Positions 1-6,395 of a stretch of DNA of 6,866 nucleotides are shown one piece after another (position 1 is the stretch's first letter; each line of letters starts with the position of its first letter). This stretch comes from Anaerolineae bacterium (GTDB lineage Bacteria; Chloroflexota; Anaerolineae; CG2-30-64-16): positions 1 to 6,866 of the forward strand of contig JALOOE010000156.1 of the NCBI GenBank assembly GCA_025454565.1. Direction: 5' to 3'. The position numbers and the translations under genes are program-made. The notes under the pieces were generated by a model. The model did not search any database. It worked only from the letters and a program-made list of their open reading frames with translations, and was not told the origin of the DNA.

Positions 1-3000
1 CCCGATTTCTTCGGCAATCCGACGCACCACGCCTACTTCGACATTTGGCAGCGCGTCTGGACGCCCGTCACCAAAAATGCGCTCGGCCAACCGCTCAACG
101 CGATCGATTGGGGCGTCAAGAACTACGTCGAAGGCGGCAACTACGTCGGGCTGCTGACGATGGCGCTGGCGGCAGTGGCCGCGTTGGTTGCAGGGGCAAG
201 GTTGAAGGTTGAGGGGGTATCGGGTAAAAGGTTGAAGGTTGAAGGTTTCACACCGAAAGCGGTAAATACCTCCTCTGATAACCTTGGACCCTCGACCTTT
301 CAACCTTCAACTTTCACCGTGATCGGCTTCACCCTGCTGGCCGTGCTGTCGCTGCTGTTTGCCTTCGGCACGCCGCTGTACGCGGTGCTTTTCTATCTTT
401 TGCCCGGCTACTCACAACTCCATTCCGCGTTTCGCTGGGTGTTTCCCTACACATTGAGCATGGCGCTGCTTGCTGGCTTTGGCCTCAGCTTCCTGCTCAG
501 CGGCGAACTGACTCCAGCACTGCGCCGTGTCGTCGCAGTGCTGGCAGCGGGGATCGGGTTGGTCGGCGCGGCAGCTCTGGCGTTCGTGGCGCTGAGCACG
601 CTCGTCCCCGACCCCTTCGTCGCCATCGGCAACCGCATCCTGGCATCCTCCGATCTGGCCCGAGAACGCGGCTTCACCGATGGCGCGATGGCGTGGAGCT
701 ACGAAGCGGTCAACCTGCTGAAGTTCGGCGTGATGGCGGTGCTGACGGGGCTGGCATTGGCATGGGGCGCGCGGCGCAACTCAGCAGGGCAGAGGGGCAG
801 AGGGGCAGAGGGGCAAGAGGGCGACGGATCTGCAGTCCACCTCCGCACCTCTGCACACCCGCGCCTCTGGCCGCTGGCCCTCATCGCCGTGCTCATCCTC
901 GATCTATGGCTCTTCGGGCACAGCTTCAACCCGGCCGTCGATCCCAAACTGTTGGCGTTCAAGCCGCCGGTAATCCAGTGGCTGCAAGACCGCCGCAGCG
1001 AATCCGCCTCGCCCTGGCGCCTGACCAGCTTCGACGGCCCGACCGAAAAGACGCTGAACGCCAACACCGCCATGCTCTACGGGCTGGAAGACGTGCGCGG
1101 CTACGACTCGATCATTCCCAAGCCGTATACCGAGTACATGAAGCGGATTCAGCCGCAGGGTGAGTTGCTCTATAACCGGATTGCGGCGATCCATACGCAG
1201 GTCGGAGATAGAGCGAATCATGTCGCGTTGGACAACGCGCTGCTCAACCTGTTGGGAGTTCGCTACGTCGTCACCACGCAGTCGATCCCGAACCCAGGCT
1301 ATGAGCTGGCGTACGACGGCGAGGTGAAGGTCTACGAGAACAAGCGCGCCTTCCCGCGCGCCTTCATCGTGCCGAAGGCCGTCGCGGCGCCGGATCAGAT
1401 GGCGGCGCTGGATGCGCTGCAGCAGATCGATCCGGCCGAGGTGGTCGTGGTCGAAGGGGTCGCGCCGGATGCGCTGGCGGAAGCCGCCTCGCCGCAACTG
1501 CGCGAGGCACGCATCAGCAAATATACGCCACGCGAGATCTTCGTCGATGTCAATCTGAGCGACCGCGGCTGGCTGGTGCTGACCGACAACTTCGCCGACG
1601 GCTGGAAGGCATATGTCAGGCCGTTCGGGGCAACCGGTGAAGGCGTGCTGGCGAGCGGCGAATCGGTCGAACAGCAGTTGCCGCTCTATCGCGCCGATGG
1701 CGCATTCCGTGCAGTCTACCTCCCGAGCGCCGGTCAATGGACCGTACGCTTCGTTTATTCGCCGCGCAGCTTCATCCTCGGCATCTACGTCAGCTTCCTG
1801 GCTGTCATCACGCTGATCTTGCTCGGCGGATGGTGGCTATGGGGACGCCTCTATCGCGGCGACCGCAGCGACGTGGGCCGCGTCGCGAAGAACAGCGCCG
1901 TGCAGATGGTCGCCGCGTTGATGACGCGCGCGATCGACTTTGCCTTTGCCATGCTGCGTCTGCGCTTGCTCGGGCCGGCCGGCGAGGGCGCATACGCGTT
2001 CGCCATCACCTTCTACGCCACCTTCGAGATCGTCACCCGCTTCGGGCTTGGCACGCTCATGACACGTGACATCGCCAAGGCTCGCGGCGATGCCCGACGC
2101 TATCTGATCAACGTGGTCGGCCTGCGCAGCCTGCTGTGGCTGGCCAGCCTGCCGATCATGGTGGTCGTCATGCTCGCCTATCGAAGCCAGGGGCAGCTCT
2201 CGCCGGAGACCGCGCAGGCTATCGGTCTGTTCATGGCAGCGCTGTTCTTCGCCAACATCGCCGACTCGCTCAGCTCTGTGTTCTTCGCATTCGAGCAGAT
2301 GGAGTATCCGGCGGCCATCGCCACGGCGACGGCGGTGGCGAAGGTGGCGCTGGGCGCGCTCGTGCTGCTGCCGCCGTTCGACATGGGCTTCGTCGGACTG
2401 GCGGGCGTGTCGCTGGTGATGAATATCGTGCAGGCGATCTGGCTGTATGTGATCATGCGCCGCACGGTGCTGCCCGCGGAGAGGAGCAGGGGAGAAGGGG
2501 AGAGTGAGAGAGAGGGCGACATGGCTTTCGCCCACGCCCCCACGCCCCCACTCGCAAGCGCCCCGGCCCCCCGGCTCGGCCTCGACTGGAAACTTCAGCG
2601 CTACATGTTGGGCGAGTCCGGCCCGCTGATGATCAACCACCTGCTGGCGAGTGTCTTCTGGCGGATCAACCTGTATGTGTTGCAGTGGTTTTCGGGAGCG
2701 ACGTCCGTCGGCATCTTCTCAGCAGCGACGAAATACATCGACGGCCTGAACGTCATTCCCGCCTACTTCACAATCGCCATCTTCCCGATGATGAGCCGCT
2801 ACGCCCAAGGGCAAAGCGACGCCCTGGCGCGCGCCTACCGTCTATCGGCGCAACTGCTCTTCATCCTGGCGCTGCCCATCGCCGTTGCGTTCACCTTCCT
2901 GGCCTCGCCGTTAATCCGCATCCTGGGCGGCGCGGCCTATCTGCCGGACTCGGCCATCGCGCTCCAGCTCATGGTCTGGTCGATCCCCATCGGCTGGGTC

Positions 3001-3444
3001 AACTCGGTGACGCAGTACGCGCTCATCTCGGTCAACCAGCAGCGCTTTCTGACGCGTGCTTTCGTCATCGGCGTCGTCTTCACCGCCATCGCCAATCTGC
3101 TGCTGGTGCCGCGTTACGGTTATGTTGCCTCAGCGGCGCTGCTTACCCCCGCTGAGCTGGCGCTCTTCATCCCGTTCTACTGGGCCGTGCGGCGCCATGT
3201 GACCAAAATGCCCTGGCTGAGGTTGTGCGGCGTGCCTACCATCGCGACCGGTGTCAATATCGGGGTGACCTGGGGACTGGAACAGGCCGGCATCCCAGCG
3301 ATCATCGCCCTCGTCCCGGGTTTTCTCGCATATCTCGCGGTGTTATACGTGACTGGCACGTTCAGAAGCGCGGATTATGGCGTGCTGTTCGCCCGATTGC
3401 CGCAGATGCGGCTGCCCCGACGCACCGTGAAGCGTGATGCGTGA
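1..3444 (+). CDS. YfhO-family membrane protein fused to Wzx-type oligosaccharide flippase (5' truncated)
   Basis: The frame is open from the first base, so the true start lies upstream; the ATG at 160 is internal. 1147 residues are visible, numbered here from base 1. Residues 1 to about 617 resemble the C-terminal half of YfhO-family proteins: a PDFFG / EGGNYVG region, several hydrophobic segments, then a soluble part with RGYDS (366-370), LLGVRYV, DNFADGWKAY and YSPRSF, and a closing membrane helix near 592-613. From about 625 a complete MOP-superfamily flippase follows (VAKNSAVQM, RLLGPAGEGAYAF, FGLGTLMTRDIA, many membrane helices), which in this family moves lipid-linked glycans across the inner membrane. 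YfhO proteins are linked to glycosyl transfer onto envelope polymers, so the fusion would join glycan modification or polymerisation to export; that is inference. Three repeat-derived inserts lie at residues ~65-106, 264-290 and 826-855. The end of the gene runs through a 7-nt tandem array containing the TGA. Domain calls come from remembered family patterns, not a search. Confidence 0.85.
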   Translation, partial: PDFFGNPTHHAYFDIWQRVWTPVTKNALGQPLNAIDWGVKNYVEGGNYVGLLTMALAAVAALVAGARLKVEGVSGKRLKVEGFTPKAVNTSSDNLGPSTFQPSTFTVIGFTLLAVLSLLFAFGTPLYAVLFYLLPGYSQLHSAFRWVFPYTLSMALLAGFGLSFLLSGELTPALRRVVAVLAAGIGLVGAAALAFVALSTLVPDPFVAIGNRILASSDLARERGFTDGAMAWSYEAVNLLKFGVMAVLTGLALAWGARRNSAGQRGRGAEGQEGDGSAVHLRTSAHPRLWPLALIAVLILDLWLFGHSFNPAVDPKLLAFKPPVIQWLQDRRSESASPWRLTSFDGPTEKTLNANTAMLYGLEDVRGYDSIIPKPYTEYMKRIQPQGELLYNRIAAIHTQVGDRANHVALDNALLNLLGVRYVVTTQSIPNPGYELAYDGEVKVYENKRAFPRAFIVPKAVAAPDQMAALDALQQIDPAEVVVVEGVAPDALAEAASPQLREARISKYTPREIFVDVNLSDRGWLVLTDNFADGWKAYVRPFGATGEGVLASGESVEQQLPLYRADGAFRAVYLPSAGQWTVRFVYSPRSFILGIYVSFLAVITLILLGGWWLWGRLYRGDRSDVGRVAKNSAVQMVAALMTRAIDFAFAMLRLRLLGPAGEGAYAFAITFYATFEIVTRFGLGTLMTRDIAKARGDARRYLINVVGLRSLLWLASLPIMVVVMLAYRSQGQLSPETAQAIGLFMAALFFANIADSLSSVFFAFEQMEYPAAIATATAVAKVALGALVLLPPFDMGFVGLAGVSLVMNIVQAIWLYVIMRRTVLPAERSRGEGESEREGDMAFAHAPTPPLASAPAPRLGLDWKLQRYMLGESGPLMINHLLASVFWRINLYVLQWFSGATSVGIFSAATKYIDGLNVIPAYFTIAIFPMMSRYAQGQSDALARAYRLSAQLLFILALPIAVAFTFLASPLIRILGGAAYLPDSAIALQLMVWSIPIGWVNSVTQYALISVNQQRFLTRAFVIGVVFTAIANLLLVPRYGYVASAALLTPAELALFIPFYWAVRRHVTKMPWLRLCGVPTIATGVNIGVTWGLEQAGIPAIIALVPGFLAYLAVLYVTGTFRSADYGVLFARLPQMRLPRRTVKRDA
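194..316. repeat. Tandem-arm inverted repeat A (7-nt period), in frame within the YfhO part
   Basis: The left side has GTTGAAG-type units twice (201-214 and again 231-248, two to three units each). The right arm (281-315) is five 7-nt units of the type AACCTTC / ACCTTTC. The 13-mer GTTGAAGGTTGAA at 231-243 is the exact reverse complement of 299-311; the copy at 201-213 matches at 12 of 13. The element is read through in frame as a polar stretch (RLKVEG repeated, then PSTFQPSTF) between two hydrophobic segments of the YfhO-like domain. It looks inserted, because its composition (A/T-richer, tandem) differs sharply from the flanking membrane-coding DNA. Confidence 0.85.
790..869. repeat. Tandem-arm inverted repeat B (8-nt period), in frame within the YfhO part
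   Basis: The left arm is four 8-nt units: CAGAGGGG three times (790-813), then CAAGAGGG (814-821). The right arm is four 8-nt units (838-869): CACCTCCG, CACCTCTG, CACACCCG, CGCCTCTG. The CCTCTG cores at 848-853 and 864-869 pair with the CAGAGG cores of the left arm; the last right unit complements the left unit at 7 of 8 positions. The spacer is 16 nt (822-837). It is translated as a Gly/Arg/Glu-rich then His/Pro/Arg-rich loop (residues 264-290) between two hydrophobic segments. The right arm appears to have drifted more than the left. Confidence 0.85.
2478..2564. repeat. Purine-rich/pyrimidine-rich repeat C (8-nt period), in frame within the flippase part
   Basis: Positions 2478-2518 are almost pure purine (only C2487, T2505 and C2517 break the run) and contain two exact AGGGGAGA units (2488-2503) with a third degenerate one. 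After a short spacer, 2534-2549 holds two exact ACGCCCCC units with a partial unit before them and C-rich sequence continuing to 2564. The two sides are opposite in strand composition, but their units complement each other only at the CCCC/GGGG core, so base pairing is weaker than in A and B. The translation (residues 826-855) is a charged then Ala/Pro-rich linker in the middle of the flippase, apparently the loop between its two halves. Confidence 0.7.
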
Positions 3445-3450
3445 ACCGTG
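3426..3450. repeat. One-armed 7-nt tandem array D over the flippase stop codon
   Basis: CGTGA recurs at exactly 7-nt spacing (3426, 3433, 3440), with CGTG again at 3447, giving about 3.6 units of CGTGANN. The flippase TGA stop (3442-3444) is part of the third unit, so the last few residues are encoded by the array. No complementary arm was found in the following 140 bases, so this is either half an element or an unrelated short tandem repeat. Confidence 0.75.
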
Positions 3451-3484
3451 CCCGCGTACCTGGAAGAGCAGTATGTGCCGCATC

Positions 3485-3500
3485 CGGTGCTGGGGCACCG
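3485..3500. other. Short perfect hairpin after the flippase gene
   Basis: CGGTGC (3485-3490), a TGGG loop, and GCACCG (3495-3500) form a perfect 6-bp GC-rich stem 40 nt after the flippase stop. No T-run follows (next bases TTGAGTCGG), so it is not a classical intrinsic terminator. It could be a weak pause or 3'-end-stabilising hairpin, or chance in GC-rich DNA. Confidence 0.4.
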
Positions 3501-3539
3501 TTGAGTCGGCGCACGCGAGGGCTGCCAGGCCAGCGCAAC

Positions 3540-3568
3540 TTGTAGCGGCGATGCAGGTGGGCTATAAT
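3540..3568 (+). promoter_or_regulatory. Candidate sigma70-type promoter for the phosphatase-methyltransferase gene
   Basis: A perfect TATAAT lies at 3563-3568, and TTGTAG at 3540-3545 matches the -35 consensus at the three key TTG positions, with a 17-bp spacer. A perfect -10 hexamer is conspicuous in DNA this GC-rich. Transcription would begin near 3575, only about ten bases before the GTG at 3586, which implies a very short leader. The -35 is weak beyond TTG, and promoter consensus in this organism is unknown. Confidence 0.5.
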
Positions 3569-3585
3569 CCCTTCCAAGCTACGGG

Positions 3586-5046
3586 GTGCAGCAGAATATC
3601 CCGCTTCGGAGAGCGGCTCCGCGACCCGAAAGAGGCAAGACTACGCCTGAAACCATCGCCACTCACATCGTCTTCGTCCGGCACGGCCAGTCACTCCATA
3701 ATCGCGATGGCGCGAGCATGGGCGAGAACAGCGGCCTCACCGAACTGGGCTGGCACCAGACCCACCTGGTTGCCGACTGGCTCGCGCGCAACGTCAATGC
3801 CGACGCCCTCCTTGCCAGCACCCTCACGCACGCCATCCAGACCGCGGAGGTGATCGGTCAGCGCATCGGCGTGCCGGTAGAGGTATTCCCCGGCTTCGAG
3901 GAAGCGGATCAACCTTACTGGCAAGAGCTGCCCATCGCCCCGGATCAGCCGCTGGCGTTGTGGGACAGTCGCTGGCAGCCGGACGCCGAGCACGCACCGC
4001 TCTACGCCGCGTTCCGAGAGAAGCTGCGGAAGGCGTTGGCGCGCCTGCTGGAAGAACATGAAAACCAGACCGTGATTGTCGTCTCGCACGGCGGCGCCAT
4101 CGGCACGATCCTGCGGAGCCTGTTCGGCGGCCACCAGATGCCGGTCTTCACCGAGAACGGCGGCGTGACGCAGGTGGCCTGGCAGGAAGGCCGCTGGCGG
4201 CTGATCTGCCACAATGAGCGCGCCCATCTCACCGAGTCGAGCACGCCCGCCGTCTTGCCATGGTCTGCGCCAGGTCGGGCTCGGACGGTGATCGATCACT
4301 TCGACCGAGTGGCAGCCATCATGTCGCCGGCATCCAGCGCACAACTGGATGCCGGGCTGCGGGCGCTGGTCGCTCTCGCGGCGCCGCGACCGGCCGACAA
4401 GGCGCTCGACATCGGAACGGGTATCGGCGCCGTCGCCTTTGCATTTGCTCCACATGTCGCCCACGTGACAGCCATCGATATCTCGCCGGCGATGCTGGAA
4501 CGCGCCGAGCAGTCGCGCCAGGGGTTGGCCGCAGTCAACATGGCGATCCGTTGGGCCGACGCCATCACCCTGCCCCATTGGGAGGCCACCTTCGATTTGG
4601 TGACTTGCCGCGATCTTTGCCCCTATGTTCGCGACACGGCTGCGTTGTTTGCCCAATCGCGCCGCGTGCTCAAGGTCGGTGGCCGACTCGTGCTCGACGA
4701 ACTCATCGGGAGCGAGAATCCGGTGAAGCGCGCCACGCATCAGGCCATCGAAACGCAGCGCGATCCGGCATTTGGCAAGCTCTACAGCGAATCGGAAATC
4801 GAGCTCCGGCTGAAGGAGTGCGGCCTTCGGATCGAACGAGCGGAGGTGTATGATAGGTCGGTCGACCCGGAGGAGTGGCTGACCCAGGCAGCCGCCAACA
4901 AAGATACTCGCACCGCCGTCACGAAGATGATGCAAGAAAGCATCGATGGCGATGCGACCGGGCTGAGAATCCAACGCGGCAAAAACGGCGAGATCACCTT
5001 CACCCAACGGCGGCTGCGGCTTCTGGCGCGGGCGCCCGCTGGCTAG
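3586..5046 (+). CDS. Histidine phosphatase-class I SAM methyltransferase fusion protein
   Basis: 486 residues. Residues ~26-215 form a histidine phosphatase (phosphoglycerate mutase-like) domain: VRHGQS with the nucleophile His33, acidic FEEAD (104-108) where the general acid is expected, and the second catalytic His168 in VVSHGG. The usual Arg of the SxLxRAxQTA motif is His82 here (TLTHAIQTA). Residues ~232-486 form a class I methyltransferase: ALDIGTGIGAVA (273-284) is the SAM-binding loop, VTAIDIS the second motif, and FDLVTCRDL and LKVGGRLVL the following strands. Substrates of both halves are unknown. The frame has a stop at 3565-3567, and GTG 3586 is the only ordinary start before the RHG motif; it lacks a clear Shine-Dalgarno, so residues 1-25 are uncertain. 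The gene follows a candidate promoter and ends 39 nt before the isomerase gene. A fused reading frame caused by a sequence error cannot be excluded, although both domains read cleanly in one frame. Confidence 0.85.
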   Translation: MQQNIPLRRAAPRPERGKTTPETIATHIVFVRHGQSLHNRDGASMGENSGLTELGWHQTHLVADWLARNVNADALLASTLTHAIQTAEVIGQRIGVPVEVFPGFEEADQPYWQELPIAPDQPLALWDSRWQPDAEHAPLYAAFREKLRKALARLLEEHENQTVIVVSHGGAIGTILRSLFGGHQMPVFTENGGVTQVAWQEGRWRLICHNERAHLTESSTPAVLPWSAPGRARTVIDHFDRVAAIMSPASSAQLDAGLRALVALAAPRPADKALDIGTGIGAVAFAFAPHVAHVTAIDISPAMLERAEQSRQGLAAVNMAIRWADAITLPHWEATFDLVTCRDLCPYVRDTAALFAQSRRVLKVGGRLVLDELIGSENPVKRATHQAIETQRDPAFGKLYSESEIELRLKECGLRIERAEVYDRSVDPEEWLTQAAANKDTRTAVTKMMQESIDGDATGLRIQRGKNGEITFTQRRLRLLARAPAG

Positions 5047-5085
5047 GCCGGCAATTCGATCAATCTACAACTCACGGAGGGAGCA

Positions 5086-5841
5086 ATGACGCCTATTCCT
5101 GTCGGACTGCAACTCTATTCGATCCGCAATGACTGTGCGGCCGACCTGCCGGGCACATTGGCTGCCGTGGCAAAGATGGGCTACGCGGGCGTCGAGTTCG
5201 CCGGTTATTATGATCGCAGCGCCACAGAGCTGCGCACGATGCTGGACGATCTCGGCCTGAAGTGCTGCGGCACACACATCCGCATCGACACCCTGCTGGG
5301 CGATGCGCTGCCCGCAACGGTCGAGTTCAACGAGATCCTCGGCAACAAATACCTCGTCGTGCCGGGGCTGGCCGAGGAATACCGCAACTCGCGCGCCGCC
5401 TGGCTGCGCACCGCCGGCATCTTCAACGCGATCGCCGAGCGGCTGAAACCCTACGGGATGCTCACCGGCTACCACAACCATTTCATCGAGTTCCAGCCGC
5501 TGGACGGCGAGCTGCCGTGGGACACTTTCTTCGGCAACGCGCGACCGGACGTCATCATGCAGGTGGACATCGGCAACGCGCTCCACGGCGGCGGCGATCC
5601 GATCCCCTACCTGGCGCGCTATCCCGGCCGGGCGATCACGGTTCATCTGAAGGAATATTCGGCGACCGATCCGCTCGCGATCCTGGGCGAAGGGGATGTG
5701 CCGTGGCCGCGCGTCTTCGACCTGTGCGAGACCCAGGGCAGCACCGAGTGGTACATCGTGGAGCAGGAAAGCTACAAGTACCCACCGCTGGAAGTCGTCT
5801 CCCGCTGCCTGGATAACTTGCGCGGGATGGGGAAGGCGTAG
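5086..5841 (+). CDS. Sugar phosphate isomerase/epimerase (xylose isomerase-like TIM barrel)
   Basis: 251 residues, a usual length for this family. The opening IPVGLQLYSIRND is typical of the first barrel strand. Candidate metal ligands sit at the ends of later strands: Glu135 in GYHNHFIEF (with His130 and His132), Asp161 in MQVDIGNA, His187 in TVHLKEY and Glu226 in YIVEQE; GEGDVPW (201-207) is another recognisable family stretch. Members bind a divalent metal and isomerise or epimerise sugars, sugar phosphates or inositol derivatives in the cytoplasm; the substrate cannot be told from sequence alone. The ATG is supported by a strong GGAGGG at 5076-5081. It lies 39 nt after the phosphatase-methyltransferase gene, so co-transcription is plausible, and is followed at once by repeat E. 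All expected catalytic positions appear intact. Confidence 0.88.
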   Translation: MTPIPVGLQLYSIRNDCAADLPGTLAAVAKMGYAGVEFAGYYDRSATELRTMLDDLGLKCCGTHIRIDTLLGDALPATVEFNEILGNKYLVVPGLAEEYRNSRAAWLRTAGIFNAIAERLKPYGMLTGYHNHFIEFQPLDGELPWDTFFGNARPDVIMQVDIGNALHGGGDPIPYLARYPGRAITVHLKEYSATDPLAILGEGDVPWPRVFDLCETQGSTEWYIVEQESYKYPPLEVVSRCLDNLRGMGKA

Positions 5842-5908
5842 GAACCACGGAGGCGCGGAGGGCACGGAGACGGAGAAAACTAACGGATCTCCGTGATCTC
5901 CGTGGTTC
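5842..5908. repeat. Tandem-arm inverted repeat E filling the gap between isomerase and DinB-like genes
   Basis: GAACCACGGAG (5842-5852) is the exact reverse complement of 5898-5908, and inside it CACGGAGA (5863-5870) is the exact reverse complement of 5888-5895. The right arm is two exact 9-nt units ATCTCCGTG (5887-5904); the left arm is a looser series of CGGAG units at 8-9 nt spacing. The element begins on the base after the isomerase stop codon and ends on the base before the next gene's AGGAGG. No T-run follows, so it is not a standard terminator. Confidence 0.9.
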
Positions 5909-5914
5909 AGGAGG
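5909..5914 (+). promoter_or_regulatory. Shine-Dalgarno of the DinB-like gene, abutting repeat E
   Basis: AGGAGG with a 6-nt spacer to ATG 5921 fixes that start. It begins directly after the last paired base of repeat E, so folding of the repeat in mRNA would place a stem against the ribosome site. An effect on translation is inference. Confidence 0.75.
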
Positions 5915-5920
5915 TTCTTT

Positions 5921-6354
5921 ATGTCACGTGCTCAACTCGATTCCTTGCTTGCTCAAATCCGCGCCATGCGCGAGCAAACGTTGGCCGAAACCGCCGGCCT
6001 GACCGAGGCGGACTTCGCCCTGCCCACCGACATGCACCGCTGGGACGATCTGCGCCGGGTGCTGCTGCGCTTCGGCGATCACATGCGCGAGCACGCCAGC
6101 CAGGCCCAGGCCGCACGCGTCGCAGCCGGTCACGCGCCGACGCCGCCCGAACGCATGCTGGCCGAGGCGGAGCTGGCCTGGGGCATGTTGCTCGGCGTCA
6201 CCGTGGGGCTGAGCGACGAGGACGCGAGGACGCAGCCACCTCACCCCTGGACGGCGGCTGGTCGGTCGTCCAGGTGCTCGAACACGTGCTCAAGACCGAG
6301 GAGACCTACCTGAACGCCGTGCGTGCGGCCAAGGCAGTGCGCACAGATGCCTGA
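5921..6354 (+). pseudogene. DinB-like four-helix protein, apparent -1 frameshift near 6225-6247
   Basis: Translation from ATG 5921 gives a helical protein: about 105 residues that look like a DinB/YfiT-type family member, with MHRWDDLRRVLLRFGDHMREH carrying His54 and His58. It then degenerates into an Arg/Ser-rich tail that stops at 6313. The expected C-terminal helix, GGWSVVQVLEHVLKTEETYL, is encoded in the next frame and ends at TGA 6352-6354. One extra C in the run CCCC at 6244-6247 would restore a single frame of 144 residues reading QPPHPLDGGWSVVQ. DinB-family proteins are usually metal-binding helix bundles, some acting as thiol-dependent transferases; no specific role can be assigned. 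The break could be a real lesion, a sequencing or assembly error in a homopolymer, or less likely recoding. Because the downstream part is still well preserved, error or a very recent mutation is favoured. Confidence 0.8.
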
Positions 6355-6395
6355 TTGCAGTTCGAAATGATCTGCCAGCCGAATCCAGTTCTTCG

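Noticed and set aside
787..869. CRISPR-like array from the regular repeats
   Set aside because: Units are 7-9 nt, directly adjacent without spacers, and inverted between arms; no cas genes are present.
904..1737. Long - strand open frame within the YfhO part
   Set aside because: Low-complexity Arg/His-rich translation with no recognisable domain; the opposite strand carries clear family motifs.
3570..3650. Possible riboswitch (a GGGGTGC ... GACCC resemblance to a TPP element)
   Set aside because: The conserved CTGAGA and ACCTGATCTGG-type segments are missing, and the region is probably mostly coding.
3434..3853. + strand ORF starting at 3434 across the intergenic region
   Set aside because: Overlaps the flippase end and the phosphatase domain in another frame; its translation is Pro/Arg/Ser-rich with no motif.
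3691..5007. Long open frame on the - strand opposite the phosphatase-methyltransferase gene
   Set aside because: Its product is rich in Arg, His and Gln with no family motif. It mirrors the strongly supported + strand gene and is a byproduct of high GC.
5028..5039. 12-nt perfect palindrome GCGGGCGCCCGC at the end of the methyltransferase domain
   Set aside because: Lies in coding sequence of high GC where such short palindromes arise by chance; no loop or T-run.
5842..5908. Intrinsic terminator after the isomerase gene
   Set aside because: Long stem but no T-run after it, and it leads straight into the next gene's ribosome site.
5893..6354. Separate ORF starting inside repeat E and ending at 6354
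   Set aside because: Only its last part (about 6225-6354) looks like real protein, and that part completes the DinB-like gene; the rest is an out-of-frame reading of the same gene.
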